Shown here: positions 28,277-41,456 of the stretch, one piece after another
Position numbering within the stretch: position 1 is the first letter of the stretch
Layout: every line of letters starts with the position of its first letter
NCBI RefSeq assembly: GCF_024679095.1
Contig: NC_066518.1
Span: 5,402,610-5,466,609 of the forward strand
Length of the DNA stretch: 64,000 nucleotides
Source of the DNA: Eriocheir sinensis
Taxonomy: Eukaryota; Arthropoda; Malacostraca; Decapoda; Varunidae
Direction of reading: 5' to 3'
The notes under the pieces: generated by a model
What the model was told of the DNA's origin: nothing
Databases searched by the model: none
Seen by the model: only the letters and a program-made list of their open reading frames with translations
Translations under genes and position numbers: made by a program

Positions 28277-28900
28277 ACATACGCAAAAGTTGCTTTAATA
28301 ACGACCTATTGGAAAGTTTCGTGATAGATAGTGACGCAAAAAAGTTACGTCAGCCAAACACTTTCTGCAACCAAAAATATGTGAAGATTATTTTATCTTT
28401 TTGTTTTGGTTGTTATACTTTTATTGTTGTTTTCATGTAGCAATATGACACTGAAAGAAAAATTTATTTTCCGAGAATTTCCTTGCCGACCACGACAAAC
28501 GTAATTATTCAACTGTTATGCTACAAAGACCGCTGCGAAACAGGAAAAAACTAACCTTTTACCTTTTGAGTGCAACCACGGCAAAGAGAATCGTGGTTAT
28601 CAGTCAATATTCTCTCAGCAAAAGTGAAAACAACAATTTAATAGCAATACAGCTTCAAAAAGGACGATATTCAACTGCATGAGGGGTCTGAAAATTAAAA
28701 GATGAAGTGTTACATACTCGGAAAGGTAGTACTTTCGCTTTGATGTGCATGGCCGTTTGCAGCTTTTTGCCCGTCAAAGTCAACTTCTGGGAAAGAGAAT
28801 GTGAAATGAACGATGTGACGCGTGGTGCGGCAGTGAAGCGGTGAAAAGTTTATATGACAACGTGGCCGAAGGTCGATATTGTGACATAGAGAAGAAGGGG

Positions 28901-28946
<46 letters not shown>

Positions 28947-29289
28947 TCTGGAACAAAGCTTCACGGCAATATGTATTTGGTGTGCAGATTAGCCTACTCA
29001 ATTCCCTATATGTTGAGGTGCACGTTAGAGATGACAAGGAACGAAAAAAATAAAACTAAATAAGAGCATACGTGAACATCAGACTGGCCAAAAAGAAAGC
29101 AGACAAATTAATGAATGAACTGGATCTGCAACAGTGCGCTTGGGAGAGTATTCAAAGTGAGCATCGCATATCTACATCATATATTGAAAGCTTGGCTAAG
29201 AGGACTGTAGTGTCAACGTGAAACAACACAGTAAAGGTCAGCGCACCCGTGTGTCTGCTACTACTCATGCAATAACAATTTAAAAATGT
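28277..29289. other. Unique sequence with short (GA)n
   Basis: (GA)n at about 28903-28938. No gene recognised. Confidence 0.4.
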
Positions 29290-29905
29290 ACCCAAGAAGA
29301 TTAGTTGGGTTCTCGTGAGTGTTTTTTTTTATGCTCATGGTGTAGAGGCCTTATCAAACTACCTACCCATGGAAACACGAACACAACCTCTACGAAAGCC
29401 GTACTGAATGTGGATGTGTAAATCCCGAAATGAATCCAAGAAGGTTATTTGGGTTTTCATGAGTGTTTCTTCATGTTCAAGGTGCAGAGGCCTTGTCAAA
29501 CTACCACTAGGCTTATAAAAACTACCCATGGAAACACGAACACAACCTCCACGAAAGCCGTACTGAATGTGGATGTGTAACCCCCGAAATGTACCCAAGA
29601 AGGTAAGTTGGGTTCTCGTTTTTTTTTTATGTTCACGGTGCAGAGGCCTTGTCAAACTACCACTAGGCTTATAAAAACTACCCATGGAAACACGAACACA
29701 ACCTCTACGAAAGCCGTACTGAATGTGGATGCGTAAACCCTGAAATGTATCCAAGAAGGTTCGTCGGGTTCTGGTGAGTGTTTTTTTAAGTTCATGGTGC
29801 AGCGGCCTTGTCAAACTACCACTAGGCTTATAAAAACTACCCATGGAAACACGAACACAACCTCCACGAAACCCGTACTGAATGTGGATGCGTAAACCCT
29901 GAAAT
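29290..29905 (+). repeat. 144-159-bp x 4 tandem repeat related to the 137-bp family
   Basis: The word CCAAGAAG starts at 29292, 29436, 29595 and 29751. Each unit carries GGGTTCTCGTGAGTG, TTCA.GGTGCAGAGGCC, TGTCAAACTACCACTAGG and CACGAAAGCCGTACTGAATG. It parallels the 137-bp unit at 26.2 kb word for word but is clearly diverged. The first unit lacks the CACTAGGCTTATAAA portion. The minus-strand 161-codon frame is a by-product. Confidence 0.9.
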
Positions 29906-30582
29906 GTTTGAGAGTATGAGCCTACCTGTTCTGTCCGGTGGCGAGGTAAATTTTAGGAAGGGGCGGTGTGGAAATAAAGGCCAAACCCATTACAATATGC
30001 AGCGCCGATCGTGACGGCCGGCCACACGTTTTATTCATTTTGTGATGAGTCCGCGGCTTCAAGAGATATGCCCTGACGAAGGTGGAGGGCGGGAACAATG
30101 GCGGGAGAGGACGGTTAGAGTGACGGAGGTGATGATGATGGTGATAATGATGATGAAAATGCAGGAGTAGGATCGTAGTGGTGGTGGTGGTGGTGGGGGT
30201 GATGATGAGAATATGATGATGATAATGATAATGATGAAGAAGTGGTAGGAGAGGAGGATCGTGGTGGTGTTAATGGTGGTGGTGATTATGGTGGTGGTGA
30301 TGAATGGGATGGCCGTGCAGCGATAAGGGGGTAGTAATTATAATGACAAATGACGATGACGACAATAATGGCGATAATGACTGGTAATAATACTGACTGA
30401 ATTGACGCTAACACAAACTACTTTAGTCTCCATTAGCTTTCTCTAGTCTTATTTCTTCTTCGGTCTTCTTTAGCAAACTTCTATAGCCAATGCGAGAACG
30501 GTAAACAATATCTCTTGTTCTCGTTCTGTTTTCTGTTGTTGGAGCAGAATCAAGCAGGTCCTTTTAGTCCTTGTTATTTTTT
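29906..30582. repeat. GAT/GGT low-complexity sequence with unique flanks
   Basis: A degenerate GATGAT/GGTGGT region at about 30118-30400. The remainder is unique. Confidence 0.6.
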
Positions 30583-31404
30583 CCCGTTGAACTGCCTGCC
30601 TCCCTTCCTTACTATAAAAAAAATAAAAAAATAAATCACATCTTTTTTCCATATATAAGGCCCTGTTTTTTTTGCCGTTGAACTGCCTCCCTCCTTTGCT
30701 GTAAAAAAAATCACCTCTTTCTTCCATATATAAGGCCCTGTTTTTTTTGCCGTTGAAATGCCTCCCTTCCTTACTATAAAAAAAAAAATCACATCTTTTT
30801 TCCATATATAAGGCCCTGTTTTTTTTGCCGTTGAACTGCCTCCCTCCTTTGCTGTAAAGAAAATCACATCTTTTTTCCATATATAAGGCCCTGTTTTTTT
30901 TGCCGTTGAACTGCCTCCCTCCTTTGCTGTAAAAAAAATCACCTCTTTTTTCCATATATAAGGCCCTGTATTTTTTGCCGTTGAAATGCCTCCCTCCTTT
31001 GCTGTAAAAAAAATCACATCTTTTTTCCATATATAAGGCCCTGTTTTTTTTGCCGTTGAAATGCCTCCCTCCTTTGCTGTAAAAAAAATCACATCTTTTT
31101 TCCATATATAAGGCCCTGTTTTTTTTGCCGTTGAAATGCCTCCCTCTTTTGCTGTATAAAAAATCGCCTCTTTTTTCCCTTCCCTGTCTTTTTTGCCGTT
31201 GAACTGCCTCCCTCCTTTGCTGTAAAAAAAAATCACATCTTTTTTCCATATATAAGGCCCTGTTTTTTTGCCGTTGAACTGCCTCCCTCCTTTGCTGTAT
31301 AAAAAATCACCTCTTTTTTCCATATATAAGGCCCTGTTTTTTTTGCCGTTGAACTGCCTCCCTCCTTTGCTGTATAAAAAATCACCTCTTGTCTCAATAT
31401 ATAA
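30583..31404 (+). repeat. ~75-bp x 11 satellite made from the LINE-A 3' end
   Basis: Each unit reads GCCGTTGAACTGCCTCCCTC, CTTTGCTGTAAAAAAAATCA, then C.TCTTTTTTCCATATATAA and GGCCCTGTTTTTTTT. The first half is the terminal LINE-A 3'UTR word set (compare GCCCTTGAACTG...CTGCTGTAAAAAAAA at 6470-6498). Unit starts fall near 30581, 30674, 30749, 30826, 30901, 30976, 31051, 31126, 31192, 31270 and 31345. The minus-strand frames of about 250 codons reflect the 75-bp period, a multiple of three. Confidence 0.88.
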
Positions 31405-31721
31405 GAAGTCATGTTTGCACTACCACTCATAATGTCCTGTTTTCAGATACTCTAATCCATCACTCACTCGAAAATACTCCTCACGGTTCACGAGGTCAAC
31501 TTTCATGCGTAGTTGTAGCGTAACACCGAACTATTTCACTCCCCCAAACCCCACCCCCCCTCCCCTTAGCGTGAAGCAACGGCACTGCGGGCGAAACTAA
31601 TTACTGATAAGGATGAGGAGGCTGCAGTCTGTGGGATGTGCCTCTCCTATCTCGCGGCCTGGGAACACTTAATTATTCAAAGTGATGGACGGGACGCCGG
31701 GCACTTCAGTCACTCGTATCA

Positions 31722-31723
<2 letters not shown>
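31405..31723. other. Unique sequence
   Basis: Nothing recognised. Confidence 0.4.

Positions 31724-31793
<70 letters not shown>
31724..31793. repeat. (CA)n microsatellite
   Basis: Uninterrupted CA, about 70 bp. Confidence 0.97.
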
Positions 31794-31794
<1 letters not shown>

Positions 31795-32350
31795 ACTCCC
31801 TTCCATTTCTTAAACTTCGGCCTTTTCCTTCCCTTGAAAATTATCCACTTCCTCTTCTCTTCGTGTTTATTCTCTTCTTTTTCCTCGTCTTTCTGCTCTT
31901 CGTACTCAATTTTCACTCTCTTACTACGTTTTCTCCTCCTCCTAATCTTCCTCTTCCTCTTCCTCTTCTCCTTTTCCTATTCGTGTTTGTTCTCTTCTTT
32001 TTTCTCGTCTTTCTTCTCTTCTAACTCCTTTTTCACTCTCCTACGGTTTTCCTTCTCCTCCTTTTTCTCTTTCTCTTTCTCTTCCTCCTCCTCCTTTCAG
32101 TATCAATTTAACTCTTATTTGTCTTACCACTGTTTTCTTCTTCAACTTCTTTTTATTATTTTATTTTTTTCATCATTAACTCTTTCTTTTTCTTCTCTAC
32201 TTTGTTCGTATTCTAAAGCTTCTCCCCTTTTTTCTCATTACTTTTATACTCTCATATCACATTATTTTTATTCTTCTCTAATACCTCGTCCGTCTTCTTC
32301 TACTCTTCTTTTTTCTCCTTTTTTTTTGAAGCTCACGTTTCCTTCACAAA
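31794..32350. repeat. Polypyrimidine low-complexity tract
   Basis: CTT/CTC-rich plus strand. A ~120-bp degenerate duplication is visible around TTCGTGTTTATTCTCTTC (31859) and TTCGTGTTTGTTCTCTTC (31979). Confidence 0.8.
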
Positions 32351-32572
32351 AGTCTCCTTCTTCGTCAGCCACTCAGGTAAGTTGGGTTTCGTTCATGCAT
32401 AATGGAGCCGGGCGTGTGATGAAAGTGGTTCAGTCTCACCTTAATGCTCTCTTCACTTAGCTAAATCTCACTTCTGCCTCTTTTAATTAAACCCATTATG
32501 CTCGACTATTTCCTTGATACATCGTCATCGCCGGATATTCAGCCTCTGTTTCTTTGCCTACATTTCTAATTG
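32351..32572. other. Unique sequence
   Basis: Nothing recognised. Confidence 0.4.
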
Positions 32573-33048
32573 CGTATGTCTGTGTCTGTCTGTCTGTCAA
32601 TCTGTCTGTCCGTCTGTGTATTTGCCTGTCTGTCTGTCTGTGTTTATCTGTCTGTCTGTCTTTCTGTCCGTCTCTCTGTCTGTCTGTCTGTCTGTGTATT
32701 TGCCTGTCTGTCTGTCTGTCTTTCTGTCCGTCTGTCTGTGTATTTGCCTGTCTGTCTGTCTGTGTTTATCTGTCTGTCTGTCTTTCTGTCCGTCTCTCTG
32801 CCTGTCTGTCTGTCTGTGTATTTGCCTGTCTGTCTGTCTGTCTTTCTGTCCGTCTGTCTGTGTATTTGCCTGTCTGTGTGTTTATCTGTCTGTCTGTCTT
32901 TCTGTCCGTCTCTCTGTCTGTCTGTCTGTGTATTTGCCTGTCTGTCTGTCTGTCTTTCTGTCCGTCTGTCTGTGTATTTGCCTGTCTGTCTGTCTGTGTT
33001 TATCTGTCTGTCCGTCTTTCTGTCCGTCTCTCTGTCTGTCTGTCTGTT
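32573..33048. repeat. (TGTC)n-based higher-order repeat
   Basis: CTGT tetranucleotides are organised into a ~115-120-bp higher-order unit marked by TGTGTATTTGCC, TGTGTTTATC and TTTCTGTCCGTCTCTC. Successive TTTATCTGTC words lie near 32644, 32763, 32880 and 32999. The three overlapping Cys/Leu/Ser/Val-rich frames are artefacts. Confidence 0.92.
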
Positions 33049-33727
33049 ATGTTAAGGTTCATGCGCCACTAGAGTCGTTTGTTGACCCTCATTACTGAAC
33101 ACTATAGGGACGATCGCAAAGGGTTACTGGTCGGGAGCGTCAATCCAGGGGCATTACATTGACCATTTCGGAGAGCCAACCACTCCCACACCATACCCCT
33201 TTTTGGTAACCCTCAACTCATTTAGTACTGTTATTGTGTACATGATCATCGTGTTTGGCATTGCCGTGACACAGACACACTCGGAACATCTAAATCTCAT
33301 TGCAGGGAAAAACGTTCAACCAATCCGCTTAACATCAGTGGCTGGCAATCTATTACATAATTCGAGAGTAGTAGCAATACGCTTAATATTTTCCATCTGA
33401 AACATTTAAGGCTTCACTTGCAGTATGTAGTATTATTGGAGTCCCTCACCTTCGTATAAAAAAAGAAAAACTCGCTGAAATATAGACCGTTTAACACAGC
33501 TGCCGGACTGATCCTTTCCGACACAATAAAGACTACCGGGAAAAGCTGCTGTGGGAAAACCTGTCCTTCAAACGATTCCGGGGAAAACTTGTAAAACGGT
33601 ACCGCCCTTTGGTGTCTATTTTCCCCGGTTAAACAAAACACAGAGTTCGTAAACAATAACAACGGAGTGCAACCACAACACGCGGGCACGACCAGCTTGC
33701 TGCCATGGTGAAAAGGCCCCCTCCCCA

Positions 33728-33728
<1 letters not shown>
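33049..33728. other. Unique sequence
   Basis: Nothing recognised. Confidence 0.4.
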
Positions 33729-33779
<51 letters not shown>

Positions 33780-33922
33780 CCAGCCAACCAACCAAACAAA
33801 ACAACCAGGCAGCAGAAAAAAAAACTACTTTAATCTTAATGGCGATAATTTGGCTTCGTTAAATGTAGATGTTTGGGCAATGCATCTACGGTGGACGATG
33901 TTGTGTGACTTATCCTTATCGT

Positions 33923-33989
<67 letters not shown>
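33729..33989. repeat. (CA)n and (CT)n microsatellites
   Basis: (CA)n at about 33729-33775 and (CT)n at about 33925-33989, with unique sequence between them. Confidence 0.95.
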
Positions 33990-33992
<3 letters not shown>

Positions 33993-34218
33993 TATTCTGG
34001 TCACATTCTCAGTGCCTTAAAATACTAAACAAGACGTCCTAATCGATGACTGGTATATGTTTACAAGTTTCGGCGATGAAGTTTCCCGGTAAAAGTTAAT
34101 GAAGTTAGCAGACCGATATTGCGGGAATGTCGCTCGTTTGCCAGTTTTTGACAAGGCAACTGACAAGCCAAACAAGAATCCAGGCGTGTTAATGAAAACA
34201 AACCGTCACAACCAGGCT

Positions 34219-34221
<3 letters not shown>

Positions 34222-34266
<45 letters not shown>
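34222..34266. repeat. (GT)n microsatellite
   Basis: Uninterrupted GT. Confidence 0.97.
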
Positions 34267-34269
<3 letters not shown>

Positions 34270-35021
34270 CGCGCTTAGTGGCTGTTGATAGTGATATTTG
34301 GAGGAAAACTTAAATAAACTATTTTTTAACTGAATAAATAAATAAAAAAAAAATGTGGCCCCGATAAACATATGAATTGCTCGCTCTGAAATGCTGAAAT
34401 CACGGCCAAGACTCTGCAGGGGTGTATCGAGTGGCTCCCTCCACCTGCCGCCGTCACTGAGGTGCCTCCTGAACACCCGCGAGCAGGTGCCGCGAGGAGG
34501 TGCGGGAAGGGCGCGAGGGGCTGATGCATGACGCTCGACGCACCTTGCAAACACTTGTGAAGTCACTCATTAAGCAGACGTGACTCTCAAAGGTATCAGC
34601 TGACAGGGAGCGAGGAGCTGGACGCGCCAAGGGCCCCGCTGCCTCGCCTTCCTACAAGCAACATTATCGGATTCCCATCAGCACGCACACAAAATTTACA
34701 TCCGGCTCGAGAAGGCGTCCTGCCCGTCCCCTGTTCCTCCTTCCGGTGAGCACTGCTGACGATGGTTTATCTCCTAAGTTGTCTTAATGTTTGCAGCAAG
34801 AGTTTCTGCAACTCAGGAGACGACCAGATATTTCTCCGTGTGCAGCATTGACCTTATATTCGTAGTGTCTCACTGCTTGCATTTAGAAAGTCAACATGCT
34901 TCAAGACAGGTAGCACACGTGTACCATTTACGTGGCTTTTGTTTAGGAGATTCCACAAGGAAAAATTCTCGTGTTTGTCATCTATTATACACGACTGTCT
35001 CGTTCTCTTCCTGGACGCGGA
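34267..35021. other. Unique sequence
   Basis: 34400-34700 is GC-rich. The minus-strand frame through it (to 34566) has no recognisable family. Confidence 0.35.
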
Positions 35022-35527
<506 letters not shown>

Positions 35528-35572
<45 letters not shown>

Positions 35573-35612
35573 ACACACATTCATATACACACTCATTAAC
35601 ACACGCTAACAC
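35528..35612. repeat. (CA)n microsatellite, imperfect at the end
   Basis: CA run to about 35570, then degenerate ACAC/TACA. Confidence 0.95.
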
Positions 35613-35817
35613 ACACAGACGTCCTGACTAAGTACGTTGAGCGCTCTGCATAGTCATTCCTTATTTTTCCTTCACTTCTAGATTAATTAATTTTCATTTT
35701 CAATTACGTGGTGCCCGAGAGAGGAACCCTAATGTATCACAAGGACCCGGAAGTTTCCTTGTGATGTCCTACACTTACCAAAAAAAGATTGTCAGCAGAT
35801 TAATGAATACCTTCAGG

Positions 35818-36049
<232 letters not shown>

Positions 36050-36149
36050 GTCAACCCTCTCCACCTTTCTACATTTCAGCAACACGTTCTAAGCTAAGAC
36101 TAACCTTCGCACGCCATCTGCAGGGGAGTCGACTAATCTCTGCACATCC

Positions 36150-36480
36150 TCCAACGATTTGCAACCTTGAAAACTGCCACTACTCTTTCCTTCCTACCTT
36201 CCTTCCTTCCTTCCATCCATTCCCTCTGTCCAAGCCATGGCACCAGTCTTTCTTTCCTTCCTTCCTTCACTCTATCCATTCCCTCTGTCCAAACCATGCC
36301 ACCACGCTTTCCTTCCTTCCTTCCTTCACTCTATCTTTTCCGCTGTCTAAATCATATCCCCAACCTCTCCTTCCTTCCCTCCATCCATCCCCGCTGTCCA
36401 ATCCATACTATCAATCTTTTCATCCTTCCTTCTTTCCTTTTCTCCGTCCGTTCCCGCCGCTGTCCAATCCGTCCGCGTGT
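36150..36480. repeat. Degenerate pyrimidine-rich minisatellite
   Basis: About five copies of a 51-65-bp unit built from (CTTC)n plus CTCTGTCCAA.CCAT. Markers lie near 36221, 36282, 36343, 36394 and 36459. Confidence 0.8.
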
Positions 36481-37080
36481 TCAAATCATTCCCTTTCACC
36501 TCCTCTTGCACCCTTGCCTCCGATATTGCAGTTTTATTAATTTGTGGTAAAGAGTGCAGCTTCGTCGCGGGCATGTGAGGGTGTGCGGGGCCAGATAAAT
36601 GTTGCATCATCCGTATTGGAAACGCTCGAATATGCGCTTAAAACAACGAATAAAAGTATGGTAAAAGTATGTAGGTATTTAATAATCTTGAACGGGCTTT
36701 TACGGGGGCGAGGAGGGAACACACACACACACACACGCACACGCACACACACATAGATAGATAGACAGACATACCATACATACCTTTCATACCATTTCTA
36801 GATACAAACAAACACAGCCTAACCCAACATCCCAGATTCAGCCACAGTACAAAAGAGGCGTGACCCAAGATGATGAGGGCTTCGTGTGAGGGGCGGAAGG
36901 CAAGGGAAGGCGAGAAAAAATGAAGAACGTTACACCCATACATATAAATCCTAACACGTTGACACCACAAGCCCCGTCATTGTAGACAGAGACAAGATTG
37001 TGGGAAGGTTTGCTGTCCTTGTGTGTGTGTGGGAGGGGGGGAGGGGCAGGACACGGCAAACAAGGGTACACAAGGGCGTG
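36481..37080. other. Unique sequence with short (CA)n
   Basis: Imperfect (CA)n at 36719-36752 followed by (GATA) units. The rest is featureless. Confidence 0.5.
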
Positions 37081-38711
37081 CTAAGGCGGGGGGAGAAAAA
37101 GGACGAAAGGGCTTGAGGTGAATCAGGAAGCAGACGAGGCGACGTTCACATGTTAGCGAAGGAAGGAAGGGGAGGAGAATCACGTGCAGGAAGGAAGGGA
37201 GAGGAGGAGAGGAAAGGAGAAAAGGATGTTGGGATTTGTTAGACGGGGAAAGAGTCCGTTAAAGTTCAGGAAAGCAGGAGCCCGGCGACTTTGACCATTA
37301 AGAAGGTTGTGGAGAGGCAGGAAGGGCTGAGGGAGACACGGAGTTCGGGGAAGGAAGAGCGGCCGGGGAGAGGAAGTACTGCGGGGAAGGAACTGAGGAG
37401 ACTGTGGATGGGCGAGAATGGAAGCGAAGGAGATAGAAAAAAGTAAAAGGGAGAAGAAGAAATGAGAAATGAAAGGTAATAAGGAGAATTAGTGGGAAGA
37501 ATAAGCACTGTGGGAGAGAGGACTGAGGAGAATGAGAATGGGCAAGGATGGAAATGGCGAAGTAGTAGTGAAAGAAACGAAAAGGAAGGTAGAGAAAAGA
37601 GAGGCAATATGGAGGAAGTAGTGAAGAGAGGAGACTGTGGCGAGAGAGCCGGGAGACAGAATGGGCGGCGAAGTAGTAAGAGGAAGGAAGAGGAGGTAAA
37701 GAAATAAGAGGCAATAGGGAGAAGGAGGTAGTGAGGAGAGAAGACTAATGCTGATGATGGGCAAAAAGGAGATACGAAAGAATAGACAGAGAGAGAAAAG
37801 AAAAAAGCTTAGCGAGGGGGAGAGACATAGATGAGAAAAAAAGAGAAAAAAGAGAAAAAAATAGAAAAAAATAGAGAAAAAAAAGAGATACGGAAAAATA
37901 GATAAAGAGAGTAAAGAAAAAGCTTAGCGAGGGGGAGAGACATAGATGTGACATAGAAAGATAGACACAGAAAAAGGGGTAAAGAGAATAAGAAAAGTCA
38001 GTTAGAGAAGAAGACAGATGGTAAAAGGTGATGGGGGGGGGGGGGGTAAGCTGAGACATACGAAGATAGAAAGTGAGGGAAGAAAAAGGAGAAGATAGGA
38101 AAGACGATACACGGAAACGCAAAATGACGATGAGAACAGAAAAAATGAAATAAGAAGAGCTTGTAGCGGGAGAGCAAGAGAGCAGAAAGGGAATGGGATA
38201 AGAGGGTGAGAAGAACTTGTAGAGAGAGAAAGAGGGATGAAGGAGAATGAGAAAAGGGACTAAAGAAGAGTAGCCGAGGAAGAGAGAAAAAAAAAAGAGC
38301 TCGGAGTGAGAAGAGGAAAAACTGAGAGAAAGAAAGACAATCAAAAGGGTGAAAGAGCCGAAAGAAATTGGGAAGAGACTCGAAATGAAGAGAGACGGAC
38401 GACGAAGAAATGGGAAAAGATTATAAAAAAACGGAGAGAAAAGACCGAAGGAGAATGGGAAAGGATTGACAAAAGGAAGAAAGAGGATTGAAGGAAAATA
38501 GGGAAAAGACTGACGAAAGAGAGAGAGAGAGAGAGCGAGAGAGAGAAAGGCCCAAAGGAGAACGGGAACAGACTCGAAAAGGGAGAAAGAGTGCCGAGGG
38601 AGGGAAGAGGGGCGAGGTGGTGTGTATAGTGTGTGTATACAAGAGAGTGAGCGACCAGTGATGTGGAAGAGCAATATCTCGGCCATTCATCCCTCGAAGC
38701 CTGGACGCCGA

Positions 38712-38985
38712 GTTAGTGCGGCAAAACGAAATATACGAATAAAACATTAAAGCTGAGATCGAGGTTTTGAGGTTGAGGGGAGGGAGGGAGATAGAGGGGG
38801 AGGATGGAGGGAGGGAGAGAGAGTGTTAGTGCGGCAAAACGAAATATACGAATAAAACATTAAAGCTGAGATCGAGGTTTTGAGGTTGAGAGGAGGGAGG
38901 GAGATAGAGAGGGAGGAGGGAGGGAGAGAGAATGTTAGTGCAGCAAAACGAACTTAGCGAATAAAACATTTGGTTGAAATTGAGG
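38712..38985 (-). repeat. 109-113-bp x 3 repeat containing a dispersed sequence
   Basis: The word GTTAGTGC.GCAAAACGAA starts at 38712, 38825 and 38934. It is followed by ATACGAATAAAACATTAAAG, CTGAGATCGAGGTTTTGAGG and a purine-rich filler. A further single copy lies at 41518-41594, so the core is a dispersed repeat that was duplicated here. Its class is unknown; a retroelement 3' end is one possibility. Confidence 0.8.
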
Positions 38986-39156
38986 TTAATGCTGAAAGGG
39001 AGGGAGAGAGAGTGAGAGGGAGGGAGAGGGAGGGAGGTAGGGAGAGTGAGAGAGAAGAGAAAAGAACAGAGCAGAGAAAAGAGAAAAGAGGAGAAGAGGA
39101 GAGAGGAGGGAGGGGAGGCGGAGGAGGAGGAGGAGAGAGAAGAGAGAAGAAAAAAG

Positions 39157-39446
<290 letters not shown>

Positions 39447-39970
39447 GCAAAAGGGGAAATTGAAGTGCAGAGGAAGAGAAAGGTTGGGGAAGCAGGGAAG
39501 TGAACAATGAAAGGCGAGACACAAAAGAAATGGAATAAAATAAGAAAAGCAACAACAAAAGCGAAAATAAAAGTAACAGAGGAAAACAAGAAGAAAGAGA
39601 ACAGAAGGAGGAGGAGGAAGAAAAAAGGGACTGAAGCTTGGAGAGAGAAAAAGAAGAAAAGATAAGAAAAGAAGAAAGAAAAACTAAACAAGAAAGAACA
39701 AAATACGTACGAAATGAAGATAAATGAGTCACAGAATAATGGAAGAGAAGGTGGGACGAAAAGAAGGGAATTAGGGAGAAGGGAAGAACAGACGGATGGA
39801 AGGAAATAAGGAAGGAAGGGAGGAAAGAAATCAAGAAGGGAATACGAAAGAAAGGAAGGAGGGAAGAAAAGAAGGGAGGAATAGAAGAAGGAAAGAAGTA
39901 GAAGAAGGAAAGAAGTAGAAGAAGATAAGAGAGAAATATAAGGACAGCTGAGGAAGGATATAATTCATTC

Positions 39971-39973
<3 letters not shown>

Positions 39974-40012
<39 letters not shown>
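39974..40012. repeat. (GA)n microsatellite
   Basis: Uninterrupted GA within the polypurine tract. Confidence 0.96.
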
Positions 40013-40015
<3 letters not shown>

Positions 40016-40379
40016 AAAAAAGGAGGAGGAAGAGGTCGAGTCGGAAATACGAGGAGGAGGAGGAGAAGTAAGAGGAGAAGAGGAAACGAGGTGATGGAGA
40101 AGAAGAATAAAAAAAGAAGGAATAAAGACTAAGAGGAAAAATGAAGAAGACAAATGTTAACAGATGGCGGAAGAGGAGGACAAAGACAAGAGGTGAAAGG
40201 GGAGGAGGAGGAGAAGGAAATGGAGTAGGAAAAAGAAGAAAAAGAAGAAGAAGAAGAAGAGGGGGAGGACGAGGAGGACGATAAGTAAGAGGAGAAAGAT
40301 AAAGAGGAAGAAGAAGAAAAAGAGAAGAAAGAGAACAAGGACAGAGGTATAGCCAGCTTCGTCCTTTCACAACCCCCTA

Positions 40380-40412
40380 CCTCCTCCTCCTCCTCCTCCT
40401 CCTCTTCCTCCT
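40380..40412. repeat. (CTC)n at the edge of the polypurine tract
   Basis: A short run of CTC marks an abrupt change of strand polarity from purine to pyrimidine. Confidence 0.9.
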
Positions 40413-41456
40413 CCTCTGTGAACATCCCGGAGAAGTCATCGAGATAAATACAATGGCTTGAGGTCCCCGTCGAGATGAAGCTTCTTGAGAGACACTAACA
40501 ACAAGATAACACCGCCGGGGAAGATTGACCCTGCCTCTGCCTTCCTTCCTTCCCCGGGGCGGCCGCTGCGTCTCTATCTCTCCATCAGTTGCTTTGTTTC
40601 CCTTTACGAGTGCGTGGGGCTTCTGCGGCGATCACCCGGACACCCGCGCGGCCTCCTTGATTCTGGGGTGAAGGTGGGTGACTGCGATAAAGGGTGACGA
40701 TGATGATGATGATGGTAGTAATGACTGTCCGAGAATAAACGTTTGTGACGGCGTAATAAAGGATGATGGTTATGAGGTTGACGATGATGCTGAATGTTGA
40801 TGCTGATGACCCAAAAGTAGGCGATGAATACGGTGGGTAACTGCGATAAAGAGGTTGATGATAGTGATGCTGCTGCTGCTGAAGATGATGATAATGATGA
40901 GTTAATGCTGCAAATTTTGGTGAAGTTATAAATAGGAGAGAAAGATGATGATGATGACGATGATACCGGTGATTAGGACGAAGTGGATGACGATGAATGA
41001 AGGAAGGAAGGAAGGTGACGACTATTATAATAACTTCGATGAATAAGATGGCGATACCGAAATGGGTAATGCTGATGATGAGGTTAACGATGCAGTGATG
41101 TCGATGATGATGTTCGGAAATCAGAGAAAAGGACACGAAGGATAAAGATACGATAAAAGACGATAATGGATATAAAAGGATACAGATAGGATAAAAATAA
41201 AATAAACGATGACGCTGTAAATAGAATGTTGTTAGATGAATTTAATGATGCAGCGATGGCGACAGCGATAGTTCAGAAGTCAAGGAGAAGGCAGTGAAGG
41301 ATAAAGACGCGTATAGCGACGACGACAATGCTAATGCTGTAAATAAGATGTTGTTAGCGACAGGATCGGCTTCCCGGATGTCTGGACGGCGTGCCAATAA
41401 ACGCAACGCATTGGGAATACATACAAACGTGTAACACTTTCACAAGGACGGGGCGA
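40413..41456. repeat. GAT-rich low complexity and unique sequence
   Basis: Degenerate GATGAT/GACGAT from about 40695 to 41355. GC-rich unique sequence at 40500-40690 with no supported exon. Confidence 0.6.

Noticed and set aside
29359..29844. 161-codon minus-strand protein with repeated GSFYKPSGSLTRPLH motif
   Set aside because: It is antisense of the 144-159-bp array; the motif equals one repeat unit, and most periods are multiples of three.
30470..31430. 250-codon minus-strand frames with periodic Lys/Tyr-rich sequence
   Set aside because: They are antisense readings of the LINE-A 3'-end satellite, whose ~75-bp period preserves frame.
32514..33098. Cys-rich 160-194-codon frames resembling secreted cysteine-rich proteins
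   Set aside because: (TGTC)n repeats generate Cys-Leu-Ser-Val in every frame. There is no framework spacing conserved independently of the repeat.
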